Assembly (NCBI GenBank): GCA_047974165.1
Contig: JBKECB010000060.1
Span: 1-8,582, forward strand
DNA from: Lactovum sp047974165
GTDB lineage: Bacteria; Bacillota; Bacilli; Lactobacillales; Streptococcaceae
Length of the DNA stretch: 8,582 nucleotides
Direction of reading: 5' to 3'
This document shows positions 1 to 7,943 of this stretch, one piece after another (position 1 is the stretch's first letter; each line of letters starts with the position of its first letter). Made by a program: the position numbers and the translations under genes. The notes under the pieces were generated by a model, which had not been told where the DNA came from, ran no database searches, and saw only the letters and a list, made by a program, of their open reading frames with translations.

Positions 1-44
1 TCTACTATCAATAAGGTTATACCCAATCAACCTAATGTTTCCAT
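1..44 (-). CDS. Start of an unidentified, probably membrane protein (partial, runs off left edge)
   Basis: Only the first 14 codons are in the window. They read M-E-T-L-G-W-L-G-I-T-L-L-I-V, with the Trp encoded by TGA as in the other genes here. The stretch is hydrophobic from the start and could open a membrane helix or a signal anchor. Support for the start is a purine-rich AGAAGG at 57-62, 12 nt before the ATG (a little long for a Shine-Dalgarno spacing), and a TATAAT box about 50 nt upstream. It lies beyond the terminator of the five-gene operon, so it should be its own transcription unit. The function cannot be named from so few residues, and a chance ORF start is not excluded. Confidence 0.5.
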
Positions 45-93
45 ATTTTATATTTACCTTCTTTCTTTATTTATTGTCCTTTAATACAACTAT

Positions 94-99
94 ATTATA
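94..99 (-). promoter_or_regulatory. Putative -10 box (TATAAT) for the left-edge gene
   Basis: A perfect TATAAT on the minus strand lies about 50 nt before the ATG at 44, which would leave a 5' leader of roughly 40 nt holding the AGAAGG at 57-62. No convincing TTGACA-like -35 is seen 16-18 nt upstream, which is common in AT-rich mollicute DNA. Chance TATAAT matches are frequent at this base composition, so the call rests on position: just after a terminator and just before an ORF start. Confidence 0.4.
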
Positions 100-154
100 C
101 TACTATGATTTTTACATAATATATTTAATTTAAGTTATATACTATTTATCTACT

Positions 155-186
155 AAAAAAAATCATAGGATTAGTACCTATGATTT
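155..186 (-). terminator. Rho-independent terminator of the five-gene operon
   Basis: A perfect 10-bp inverted repeat (arms 160-169 and 177-186, 7-nt loop) is followed on the minus strand by eight T residues (complement of the A run 155-162). It begins only 8 nt after the TAA of the 679-aa gene at 195-197, a textbook intrinsic terminator position. Confidence 0.9.
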
Positions 187-194
187 AAAATTTA

Positions 195-2234
195 TTATTT
201 CTTGAAAATATATTTAAATTTTGTGATTAATATAATTGCTACTGGTACAACAAATATTATTGCAATTGTAACAATGATAAATATATTAATTGATTTTTGA
301 TCTTTTTCATGATCAAAGCTATATAGCTTAGTATTATCTGTTGTATAGAATATGTTTCCTGGTTCTTCACTTAATTCAGCTAGTACCTCTTCTGGTTCTT
401 TATCTGAAGTATTATAGAATTTAAATTCTTCATCATTAGAAATATAGTATTCCATTTTTTCAGTTTTACTTTCTGGCTCATATGAGAAATCACCAAAATT
501 AAATTTAACTCTTACAAATGAATCAGAAGCAAATTTATAAGTTAGTGAATCCTTAATAGCGAATGCCGATCTATTTACTGCATAATAATATGTTTTACCG
601 TTATAAACGTATTCATCAAAATCTGTGAATGCAGCTTGAACCGGAATTCTAGTTTCAAGTTCATCATATAATTTTAAACGTCATGCGACAGTAATATCAG
701 ATTGGTCAAATCCTGGACTAGCCAATAAAGACTCAGGAGAGAATACTATATATGGAACATAAGTATCATATGGATTTATAGAAAATCCTGTTACGAAATT
801 CATATTTGAAAATAAATCGTATTTTAGTAAATCAGTAAATGCTTTGTTGTCATTAGACACAACTTTATTTTCTGGTGTACCAATTCTTACAATTCTTTCA
901 GTATTTAAATTTTCATGAGTATATCAAACATTTTGACCAACGGCATCTTCACCTTCCGGTATGTTGACATGAACATTATCTCTACCAATGTTCTCTTCAT
1001 CATGTTCTAAGAAGTCGTCAATAATTTGCTCTTCATCTTTAAGTTTTCATCTTAGTTCAATATTAAATAAAATTTTGTCAACATTTAATACTCCAAGAGA
1101 ATATAAATCATCAGGAACATTATAGTAATCTGATAAGAAATAATATTCTCCTGTTGAAGAATTAGATTTCAATTCTAAATTAATCTCCTTATAAGGCTCA
1201 ACTGATGCATCACTCTCTACTCCATCCCCATCAACTGAAGGTCACAATTTAATATTTAATGTTGGTTTTTCTTCATAAAGTGAAAATCCATAATCATCTA
1301 AATTTTCTGTTCAATTAATCCTAAAAGCAAATTTATTTTCATAAACATTGATTAAAGTTTTAATTCCGTTGTAAGAGAATATTTGATTTAGTTCATCAAT
1401 TTGATATGTATATGCGTCAGGATTTTCAGGATCTCCTTCTGCAACTCATTGTGTTGTAGAAGTTTCATCATAGATTGAACTTGGTTCTTCTCATGCGGTT
1501 GAGACATATGATGGTAAAATAGAAATTTCTCCAGCTCCATCATAATTACAATCTATTAACGTATTTGAAGGATTTAATGTAATTGTATCACTAGCGTAAA
1601 TTCCATCATTTTCATATGAAATTCTAGCTGATGCATAAATTCTTCTGTTTACATTTAATTTATCAAGATCTTGAATATAAGTAGTGTCTTTATCATTAGT
1701 AAATTCCTCAACATCATTATTAATCATATCAATGAATTCATCTTCTTCAGCTTCTCATATCGCAAGATCATCTGGGTTATTTTGATCTAACCCATCATGT
1801 TGAGGAATAAAGATCTCTTCATATGCTAGAGAAGTTTCAACTCTACCAGTCAATTTTGATCATAGTAATAAATTACCTTCCCCATCATATGAGTAGTTAG
1901 GATTTTCTCCTTCAGGATCACTAGTTCCATTCTCACCAACAGCAATATAGTATTCGTTGATTGTTCAACCTTCATTAGTGAAGTCTGTATTAAATGTGAA
2001 GTTTCAATCTGATTTTCAATTTGAACCAGCTTCACCATCAGCATCTAATCAATGTACTGGGTCTTCAGCTAATTTTAAATCAGGAGATTTAACATTATAT
2101 ATAGGAATATCTGTATCATCTTTAGTAACAACTATAATAAGTGGAATCAATAAGAATATACCAAATGTAATAATTGTTATTAATATATTGATTAAAGTTT
2201 TGTTATTATAATAAAATAATCTAATTCTATTCAT
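195..2234 (-). CDS. Large double-anchored acidic surface protein, last gene of ABC exporter operon
   Basis: 679 aa with TGA as Trp (13 such codons, none TGG). I do not recognise a named family. A hydrophobic helix at about residues 14-36 follows a basic N-terminus. A second helix at about 649-670 is followed by a strongly basic tail (KFKYIFKK). Both helices carry a central proline and end in a Thr-Lys. By the positive-inside rule both ends are cytoplasmic and the roughly 610 residues between them are outside. That ectodomain is rich in Asp and Glu and has many alternating beta-strand-like segments (for example around residues 205, 303, 385, 510 and 570), suggesting beta-sandwich modules. It contains one Cys and no lipobox, so it is not a lipoprotein. 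The ATG directly abuts the stop of the upstream permease gene and has an AAAGGAG 9 nt before it. Two stop codons lie in tandem (195-197, 192-194). It is probably an exporter partner or surface adhesin-like subunit, which is inference from context only. Confidence 0.85.
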
Positions 2235-3245
2235 TTAAATCAACTCCTTTAAAAGATAAGTCGTTCAACATGATGTTGCAAAAATTATAGGACTTAATAA
2301 TGTACCTAGTTGATAAATTTCAACATTTAATGTATTAACTGGTTTACTAATATATTCTAATGAATCATTTGTTAATGATGATACATCAGTTCCTATATGG
2401 AAAATATTAAATATAGCAGGATAAAGCATTCCTGGTGCATCAATACTATCTGGAATTTTAGCTCCATTTTCTATTGTTAAGTAGAAACCTGAACCATCAT
2501 CAGCAATTAATGTATTTAATAATAGTTGGTTTAATCAGAAAATTGGATTTATTAATTTAATAAATTTAAAGAAATGATTTTTAACCATATCAATAGATTT
2601 TATATATTGGTCATCACCAAGTACGAATAGTTCTTTTGAAGTCAGTGAAGAAAACAATACAACTATAATAAAGATTGATAATGAAGCAGCAAGGTATTTA
2701 GATGAATCTCTTAACAATTCAGTTAATAAAGTAGAGAATCCAAATACTGAAACTACAATAATTGAGAACGCAAATAGGAATTGCATAAACGTTCCGAAAC
2801 TATAGAATATTAATAATTTGTCACCCTCAATCCCATACAGATAATGATCTGCAGCTGCATTAGATGTTGATCAATATGCTCATTGAGAATCTAAATATTG
2901 ATTTAAACCTTGAGTGGAAATCAACATTAGAGAAAATGGAACTGCTATTGAAATTAATAGTACAAATACAGATAATATAAATATTGAAAACATTGCATCA
3001 AATTTTTTATTCTCTGAATTGTTCATTTTCTTTTCCATTGTTGGATTTAGATAATCTTTGATTTTTGATCCATAGACAAAGAATGATATAAATAATGATT
3101 GAAGAATTAATGAAAAACTAAAAGCAATAAGTGGTCCTTGAAGAGGATTAACTAATATATATAGAAGTAATGGAATAAGTAAATAACCAACGATAGTTGG
3201 CGATTTAAATAATTTTTTTGTTTCTACTAAAAATATTTTTTTCAT
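2235..3245 (-). CDS. ABC-2-type transporter permease (second subunit)
   Basis: 336 aa with four Trp codons, all TGA. It begins with an amphipathic basic segment (MKKIFLVETKKLFKSP) leading straight into a membrane helix, the usual N-terminus of ABC-2 permeases. Hydrophobic segments lie at about 17-34, 38-57, 85-109, 145-172 and 184-199, with a possible sixth near 309-328, matching the six-helix plan. The loop between segments 2 and 3 is charged (cytoplasmic), and a long polar stretch precedes the last segment. The other permease shares a KSP-then-hydrophobic-IP motif near its N-terminus, so the two are probably distant paralogues forming a heterodimer. I chose the ATG at 3245, 4 nt after the upstream stop. 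It has no Shine-Dalgarno and probably relies on coupling. An in-frame ATG at 3293 would add 16 residues by overlapping the upstream gene, but it fits the family less well. Its stop touches the next ATG (TAAATG). Confidence 0.85.
2244..2250 (-). promoter_or_regulatory. Shine-Dalgarno site of the 679-aa surface protein gene
   Basis: AAAGGAG lies 9 nt before the ATG at 2234, inside the last codons (Lys-Glu) of the upstream permease gene. It fixes the start of the surface protein and shows that ribosomes can load here within the polycistronic message. Confidence 0.8.
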
Positions 3246-3249
3246 GTTT

Positions 3250-4800
3250 TTAAATTTCGTTTGGTTTTGGTAAGTCTTGTACCTTAATTCCATCAGCTAA
3301 TTCTTTTGATAAGAATTTAAAGATAATATCTATATTTGAATCTATTCCGTATTGTGAACCTCTTGAAGCTACATGATAATATTCACATAGTTCATAAAAT
3401 TCACCAAACTCTAGATCGCTTAAATCCTCTGTACCAGAATAAATTAATAATTCATCTACTGGTATATCAGTAGTGTTATTAACGTATGAATATTCTTCAC
3501 TACTATATCTAGTTCCCCTATACTCTCAAGCTTTAGATAAATCATATCCACCTTCTAGTCCATTTTTCACATCAATTGAGTATGCATTTCTAATGATGTC
3601 ATCAGCATATCCATTATCATATAATGAATATAAAATATATTCAAGAGATGTATTAACTATATGCTCTGATTCTTTGTATGTTCAATTTTTCTTTCTATCC
3701 TGAATTTCGTAAGTATAATATTTAATCCCTGAATATTTATGAGATAGATTATTAATACCTACTCCAAAGATGAATAGAGAATTAGAACCATCATCAAATA
3801 ATTGATAAATATCAGGATTCATAGTTGGAGAGTTGTTAGTAACAAATTTTCAGTTATTAAATAAACTATTTAATCCTATAATAACTCCTAATTTAATATT
3901 TAGAGTTCTAGAAAAATTAGTTAATGTAATATTACTTCAGTTCATAATACCTTCACATGTGTTACCGTTCTTATCTATTCAACCACCTGTGATTTGATCT
4001 CCAATATATTTTCCCTTCTCATCATATGAAAATTGAATTCCATCACTAAAGTCATAATAAATATCGGTTCCGTTTTCATTAACTATGAAAGTTTCATCAT
4101 ATGCAAATAAATCCAGTTTTAATAAATATAAAGATATCTTATTTTTTAAGAATGGGAAAATATCGTAAATAGGAGGGAATATAGAACTTAGATCCGGAAT
4201 CTTTCCACTAAAGTGTATAAACCCATTTTCTATCCCTTCTGATCAAACGCCATAAACGTTTTTTATTGGAGCAGGAACTAATTGGTCCCTAGTTTTAATT
4301 TTAGAAATTGTATTTGAAAAGTTAATATATCTATTATATTCTTTTGACCCAACTTCTTCAGGAGTAATTTTTTTCTCCATTAGTTTGAAAGAACCATTTC
4401 CTTCAACGTTTCAACCTTTATCAATTAATATAACTCTTGATATAAAGTATTTACTTGTTATAGTAGAGTCGAATTCAATTTCACTTGAAAAAGTATGAAA
4501 CAATTTTTCTAAAGTTTTAACTCTAACTCCATCTTGAAATAATGAAGCATCGAATTTATCTACGTTTTCATAAACGTAATCATCTTCAAAATTGGGGTTC
4601 ACTCACTCTTGAAGTTCATCATAATTCTTAGCTCCTCCGTCAGAAAATTTCTTAGCTGCAGAGTCTCTCGTTAGAGAAATATAAATAGAATTGTTTATTC
4701 TATCCTGTCTTGTTGCTGAAGTAATAGTACCTATTAATAATAATATTAATGTAAGTAGTAAAAATATAGCTAACATTAATTTAATTTTTAAGTTTCTCAT
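3250..4800 (-). CDS. Surface-exposed protein with N-terminal membrane anchor, middle gene of ABC exporter operon
   Basis: 516 aa with eight Trp, all TGA. No named family is recognised. A basic start (MRNLKIK) precedes one hydrophobic helix at about residues 8-27. The remaining 490 residues are polar with no further helix, so the body should be extracellular. No Cys follows the helix, so this is a signal anchor or a cleaved signal peptide (a Ser-Ala site at 28-29 is possible), not a lipoprotein. The ectodomain holds only two Cys and many Tyr, Asn and Asp, plus short proline-rich stretches near residues 195-220. The ATG shares one base with the stop of the upstream permease (TAATG) and has AAGGTGG 10 nt before it. 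The gene sits between the two permeases, as expected for a subunit of the same complex. It could be a substrate-binding or scaffold subunit, or an exported cargo protein; the sequence does not decide. Confidence 0.85.
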
Positions 4801-6023
4801 TAGTAATACACCACCTTAATAAATGTCGGAACTGAAATTAACGAAATAATTCAAGGTATTACATTTGTAACTACAGAATATGTATTTCCGCCAAATGCAT
4901 ATGGTAACCCAGAAATGGAATTTAATCCACTAGATAGATTTCTACAAATTTTAATAACTATTTCAATATCTCCTGCCTGCACACCCTTTCCAAATAAAGA
5001 ATCTGCAATTAATATAACATTCAGAACAATTGCCATCGATGGTTCGATAGGATTTATATGAAGTGCTGATAGTTGTCCGTCTAATAATCCATTTAATAAA
5101 TCAGCAGCTGCAAATGCAACAGGTTTTAATCATGGGAACATTGAGAAGACAAATGATAAATCAATAAGATCAGTACCATTTGATAAATCAAGTGTATCTA
5201 AATTAGAGAAAAGATAATAATATCCATCAGTACCTTGACATGAAATTAATCAATCCGCATATTCATTAACATAAGTAGTATAACCACCAGTTTGAATAAG
5301 TGCCCCTGAATTAATAGACGAAGTAATCATTGAGTTGGTATGGAAATTCGGAATTATATTTGCAATAAATCATGTAAAATCATTATTTTGAATAATACTA
5401 ATTGGAATTGTTAACCCAGAAATAGTAATGAATAAAATTAAATAAATTATTGAAAATAGAATGTATGATTTAGTAGTCGTTAAAATATTACCAATCATAA
5501 TCGCAAATAACGAAGTCATAAAAATAGATACGATTAATGAATAAATAAATCAGAATCATTTAACTGATCTAAAAGAGAACGTTGAGAACAGAGCATCATC
5601 TTTCATGAATGCTTGTCATAATGCAATTGAATCGATATTAATATTATCAACTGTTTGTGAAAGAACATGGAAACAAGTTGTGAATACTCAAGTTACCAAC
5701 ATTAAAAAAATTGATAGCACTAAACAAACAACAAAAGTTACTATGAAAGTACCTAATATTAAATAAACTAAAGGTAATCTAGTTGATTTCGTAGTTCTAA
5801 AGAAATCACTCTTTCTATATTCATTATATTGAATACCTACCGATAGGAAACAAATAACAATTATAGAGATTGAAATAATTTGAGGCAATACTCAGGCAAC
5901 AGGGTTAACAGAACCAATCAAAAATAGCAGAACAATAGGCACCAGCGCAACAATTATAATAGCTGGTGATTTCGCAAAAATTACGAAGTTCTGATGTAAT
6001 GAAGTTTTAAGGTTTTGATACAT
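4800..6023 (-). CDS. ABC-2-type transporter permease (first subunit)
   Basis: 407 aa with nine Trp, all TGA. The first 20 residues are amphipathic and lead to a KSP motif and hydrophobic helix 1 (about 21-37), then helices at about 47-64 and 83-111. A polar stretch (about 115-155) follows, then helices at about 157-178 and 184-212, a long extracytoplasmic region of about 170 residues, and a last helix at about 385-405. This is the ABC-2 permease layout with an enlarged loop before the final helix. It follows the ATPase gene by 1 nt (TAA-T-ATG) and has AAAGGA 8 nt before the start, so it is translated from the same message. Its stop overlaps the next ATG by one base. It is likely one half of a heterodimeric membrane channel with the 336-aa permease; export is inferred from the ABC-2 fold. 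The substrate is not evident. Confidence 0.87.
4811..4817 (-). promoter_or_regulatory. Shine-Dalgarno site of the 516-aa surface protein gene
   Basis: AAGGTGG (one mismatch to AAGGAGG) lies 10 nt before the ATG at 4800, within the 3' end of the permease gene. It supports the start that overlaps the permease stop codon by one base. Confidence 0.7.
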
Positions 6024-6024
6024 A

Positions 6025-7842
6025 TTAAATTTCCTTTAAAATTTTTGTAAAGTCTTTACCTTGGATTTGTTTGTCATCGTTGCTAATGCTTCCATCTTTA
6101 ATGGTAATAATTCTATTTGCAAGTCTTTCAATATCTTCCGCTGAGTGAGTTATCATCAATAATGTTGCATTAGTTTTTTCTAAGTATACTTTAATTAGTT
6201 CAGTTAATTTTTCTCTGGCTAAAATATCTAATCCAGTAGTTAGCTCATCAAAAATTATTAATGATGGTTGTTTGATAAGATTTAAAATGATGTTTAATTT
6301 CTGTCTTTGCCCACCAGAAATTTCATGTGTAGTATTATATTTGTGTTCATGCAATCCGATTGTTTTTAGGATTGTATCAACATAGGATTCATCATATTTA
6401 ATTCTGTTAGCTTTACAATTGAATATAATAACATCTCTTAAATTCAGTAATGGTGGATAGAATTGTTTTTGGAATTGGATACCAATATTTTCCGATCTCA
6501 TTTTTGAATTAAACTTTAGATTTGAATGATAGTTCTTCTTAAATTTTCTTATTAAGTTATCAATGACCATCTCAATTCTCTCAGATTCAGCAATGGTGCT
6601 GATTTTAACTCTTTCCATTATTTTATTAATTTTAGTTAGATCCTCATTTTCATTTTCTGTAGAGATAACTAGTTTGTTAATTTTTTTAATAACTGGATTT
6701 GTGATTTCTGTTTTAATTACATTTCTTTTCTTAAGAAGCTCAAGTTGTTCAAATTGAATCTTATGTGAATCGAATGCTAACTTTCTTAGATTGTCGAAAT
6801 CATCTGATAAAGGAGAGAATCCAATATCATGTGAATTAATCTTAGTTAGAATTTTTAGATTCTTTTTGTAATATTTATTCTCTGAGAAAATATTAAACTT
6901 AATATTTCCTGAAGTCATTTTTTTAGTACCTGCAATAATTTCTGCTAGTGTAGATTTACCACAACCATTCTTACCGATGATTGCGATCCTTTCAGAAGGA
7001 TCAACTTTTGTTGAAATTCCTTGGAAGTCTTCTCCTGTAAGTACACGAGTAAGTCCATATGATTTTTTAAGGTTTTCTATTTCTAGGTGTGTCCTATTTT
7101 CCTCAAATCTAAATTTAGGATCTACTCTGAAAATGTCTTCATAAACAATATGATCATTTTCAATAATAGTTTCCTTCATATCTTTTTCTAAGGCAGCAAC
7201 GTTTGCATATTCCTTAATCTCTACTTCTTTAAGAATCTTACCTTCCATTAGGAAAATAACCCTATCACAAAGTTTATAAATTTCCTCTGCATTATGGGAT
7301 ACGGTAATAGTAGTTGTTTTACCTTTTATATATTCATTTGAGAATTTGAAGATATCTTCTATAGAAGGTCTATCAAGTCCAGATAGAATTTCATCAAAGA
7401 AAATTAACTTAGGCTGAGTAGCCATAGTTAATAGTAAGTTAAGTTTTTGCATTTGTCCACCAGATAAACTTGATGGTTTTTGTTTAACTTGATCTTTTAA
7501 GTTTACAGATTCTAGTTTTTCATAAATTGATGCTTTAATTTCTTTTAATTTTCTACCTGAATTCTTTTCGAAAATATATAGTAAATCAAATACCGTAAAT
7601 TCATCAGGATAATTAGTTGTTTGGAATTGGAAAGAAATTTCTTTCTTTTTAAGATCGCTTTCAAATTCCCCATCAAAGTTTTTATCGTTTCCAGAGATGA
7701 TATTAAGCAGAGTAGTTTTACCTGCTCCGTTTCCTCCTACGATAGCTATTGATTCATTTTCATTTAATTCAAAATCAATTCCCTTTAAAACATGGAATTT
7801 TCCGTAGTATTTATTTATGTTTTTAGCCTTTAATAAAGTCAT
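6025..7842 (-). CDS. ABC transporter ATP-binding protein with two fused nucleotide-binding domains
   Basis: 605 aa and no Trp. NBD1 has an A-loop Tyr near 12, Walker A GGNGAGKTT (36-44), Q-loop Gln about 74, signature LSGGQ (126-130), Walker B LIFFDE with catalytic Glu 151, D-loop SGLD (154-157) and switch His 183. After a charged linker (about 205-250), NBD2 has Tyr 262, Walker A GKNGCGKST (290-298), Q-loop about 458, signature ISGGQ (508-512), Walker B LIIFDE with Glu 533, D-loop TGLD (536-539) and His 566. Both domains keep every catalytic residue, so both sites may hydrolyse ATP. It would be cytoplasmic and power the two permeases encoded just downstream. NBD2 is odd: about 135-140 extra residues separate Walker A from the Q-loop (38 in NBD1). 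The ATG at 7842 is the only workable start before Walker A. It has no Shine-Dalgarno, and a TATAAT lies 10 nt upstream, so the message may be nearly leaderless. Confidence 0.95.
   Translation of the reverse strand: MTLLKAKNINKYYGKFHVLKGIDFELNENESIAIVGGNGAGKTTLLNIISGNDKNFDGEFESDLKKKEISFQFQTTNYPDEFTVFDLLYIFEKNSGRKLKEIKASIYEKLESVNLKDQVKQKPSSLSGGQMQKLNLLLTMATQPKLIFFDEILSGLDRPSIEDIFKFSNEYIKGKTTTITVSHNAEEIYKLCDRVIFLMEGKILKEVEIKEYANVAALEKDMKETIIENDHIVYEDIFRVDPKFRFEENRTHLEIENLKKSYGLTRVLTGEDFQGISTKVDPSERIAIIGKNGCGKSTLAEIIAGTKKMTSGNIKFNIFSENKYYKKNLKILTKINSHDIGFSPLSDDFDNLRKLAFDSHKIQFEQLELLKKRNVIKTEITNPVIKKINKLVISTENENEDLTKINKIMERVKISTIAESERIEMVIDNLIRKFKKNYHSNLKFNSKMRSENIGIQFQKQFYPPLLNLRDVIIFNCKANRIKYDESYVDTILKTIGLHEHKYNTTHEISGGQRQKLNIILNLIKQPSLIIFDELTTGLDILAREKLTELIKVYLEKTNATLLMITHSAEDIERLANRIITIKDGSISNDDKQIQGKDFTKILKEI
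6032..6037 (-). promoter_or_regulatory. Shine-Dalgarno site of the 407-aa permease gene
   Basis: AAAGGA lies 8 nt before the ATG at 6023, inside the Leu-Lys-Glu-Ile tail of the ATPase gene. It supports the start that follows the ATPase stop by one base. Confidence 0.75.
6493..6903 (-). other. Lys/Glu-rich insertion inside NBD2 of the ATPase (about residues 314-450)
   Basis: Residues between Walker A (290-298) and the Q-loop segment IGIQFQ (453-458) of NBD2 exceed the NBD1 spacing by about 120 or more. The segment is charged, rich in Lys, Glu, Asn and Ile, has no membrane stretch, and parts of it (about 360-440) look helical, perhaps coiled coil. Base composition and AT-rich codon use look like the rest of the gene. 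Reading continues without any stop into a normal Q-loop, so this is an in-frame domain insertion and not a frameshift scar. I cannot assign it a fold. Confidence 0.75.
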
Positions 7843-7852
7843 AGTTATTTAA

Positions 7853-7858
7853 ATTATA
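7853..7858 (-). promoter_or_regulatory. Putative -10 box (TATAAT) of the five-gene exporter operon
   Basis: A perfect TATAAT on the minus strand ends 10 nt before the ATG at 7842. Transcription starting 6-8 nt downstream would leave a leader of only about 2-4 nt, consistent with the absence of a Shine-Dalgarno. The -35 region (16-18 nt upstream) has only a weak match, in the segment TGAATTAA. A second, weaker candidate farther upstream is TTGACC at 7924-7929 with AATATT at 7901-7906 (17-nt spacer), which would give a leader of about 50 nt but overlaps the terminator palindrome. Confidence 0.5.
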
Positions 7859-7912
7859 AAGGATTAAGTTTTCTATTAATTCATTTTTTAAAGATTTTGA
7901 AATATTTAGGTG

Positions 7913-7941
7913 AAAAATAAAGTGGTCAATATTGACCACTT
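7913..7941 (-). terminator. Rho-independent terminator after the glycosyltransferase gene
   Basis: A perfect inverted repeat at 7920-7941 (9-bp stem, 4-nt loop; the inner 20 bp at 7921-7940 are a perfect palindrome) begins 2 nt after the TAA at 7944-7946. On the minus strand it is followed by a T-rich tract (TTTATTTTT including the last stem bases). It separates the glycosyltransferase from the exporter operon. Confidence 0.85.
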
Positions 7942-7943
7942 AA

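Noticed and set aside
45..154. Search of the short gap for an RNA gene or further ORF
   Set aside because: It is AT-rich and shows only the putative -10 and purine-rich leader of the left-edge gene; no tRNA-like or riboswitch-like fold was visible by eye.
1850..2044. Minus-strand ORF in another frame within the 679-aa gene
   Set aside because: It is out of frame with the gene that continues through this region and has no promoter, Shine-Dalgarno or protein signature.
3246..3293. Earlier in-frame start for the 336-aa permease at 3293
   Set aside because: It would overlap the preceding gene by 44 nt and has no clear Shine-Dalgarno. The start at 3245 places the KSP motif at nearly the same distance as in the other permease. 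It is not fully excluded.
3250..4800. Lipoprotein annotation for the 516-aa surface protein
   Set aside because: No Cys follows the N-terminal hydrophobic helix, so there is no lipobox despite the signal-like start.
195..5888. Strings of short minus-strand ORFs that look like decayed fragments of larger genes
   Set aside because: Each break is an in-frame TGA. Reading TGA as Trp joins them into four intact genes with good starts, stops and junctions, so these are not pseudogenes.
1957..6757. Plus-strand ORFs at 1957-2211, 3473-3703 and 6563-6757
   Set aside because: Each lies wholly opposite a well-supported minus-strand gene, has no ribosome binding context or recognisable motif, and is best explained as an antisense shadow.
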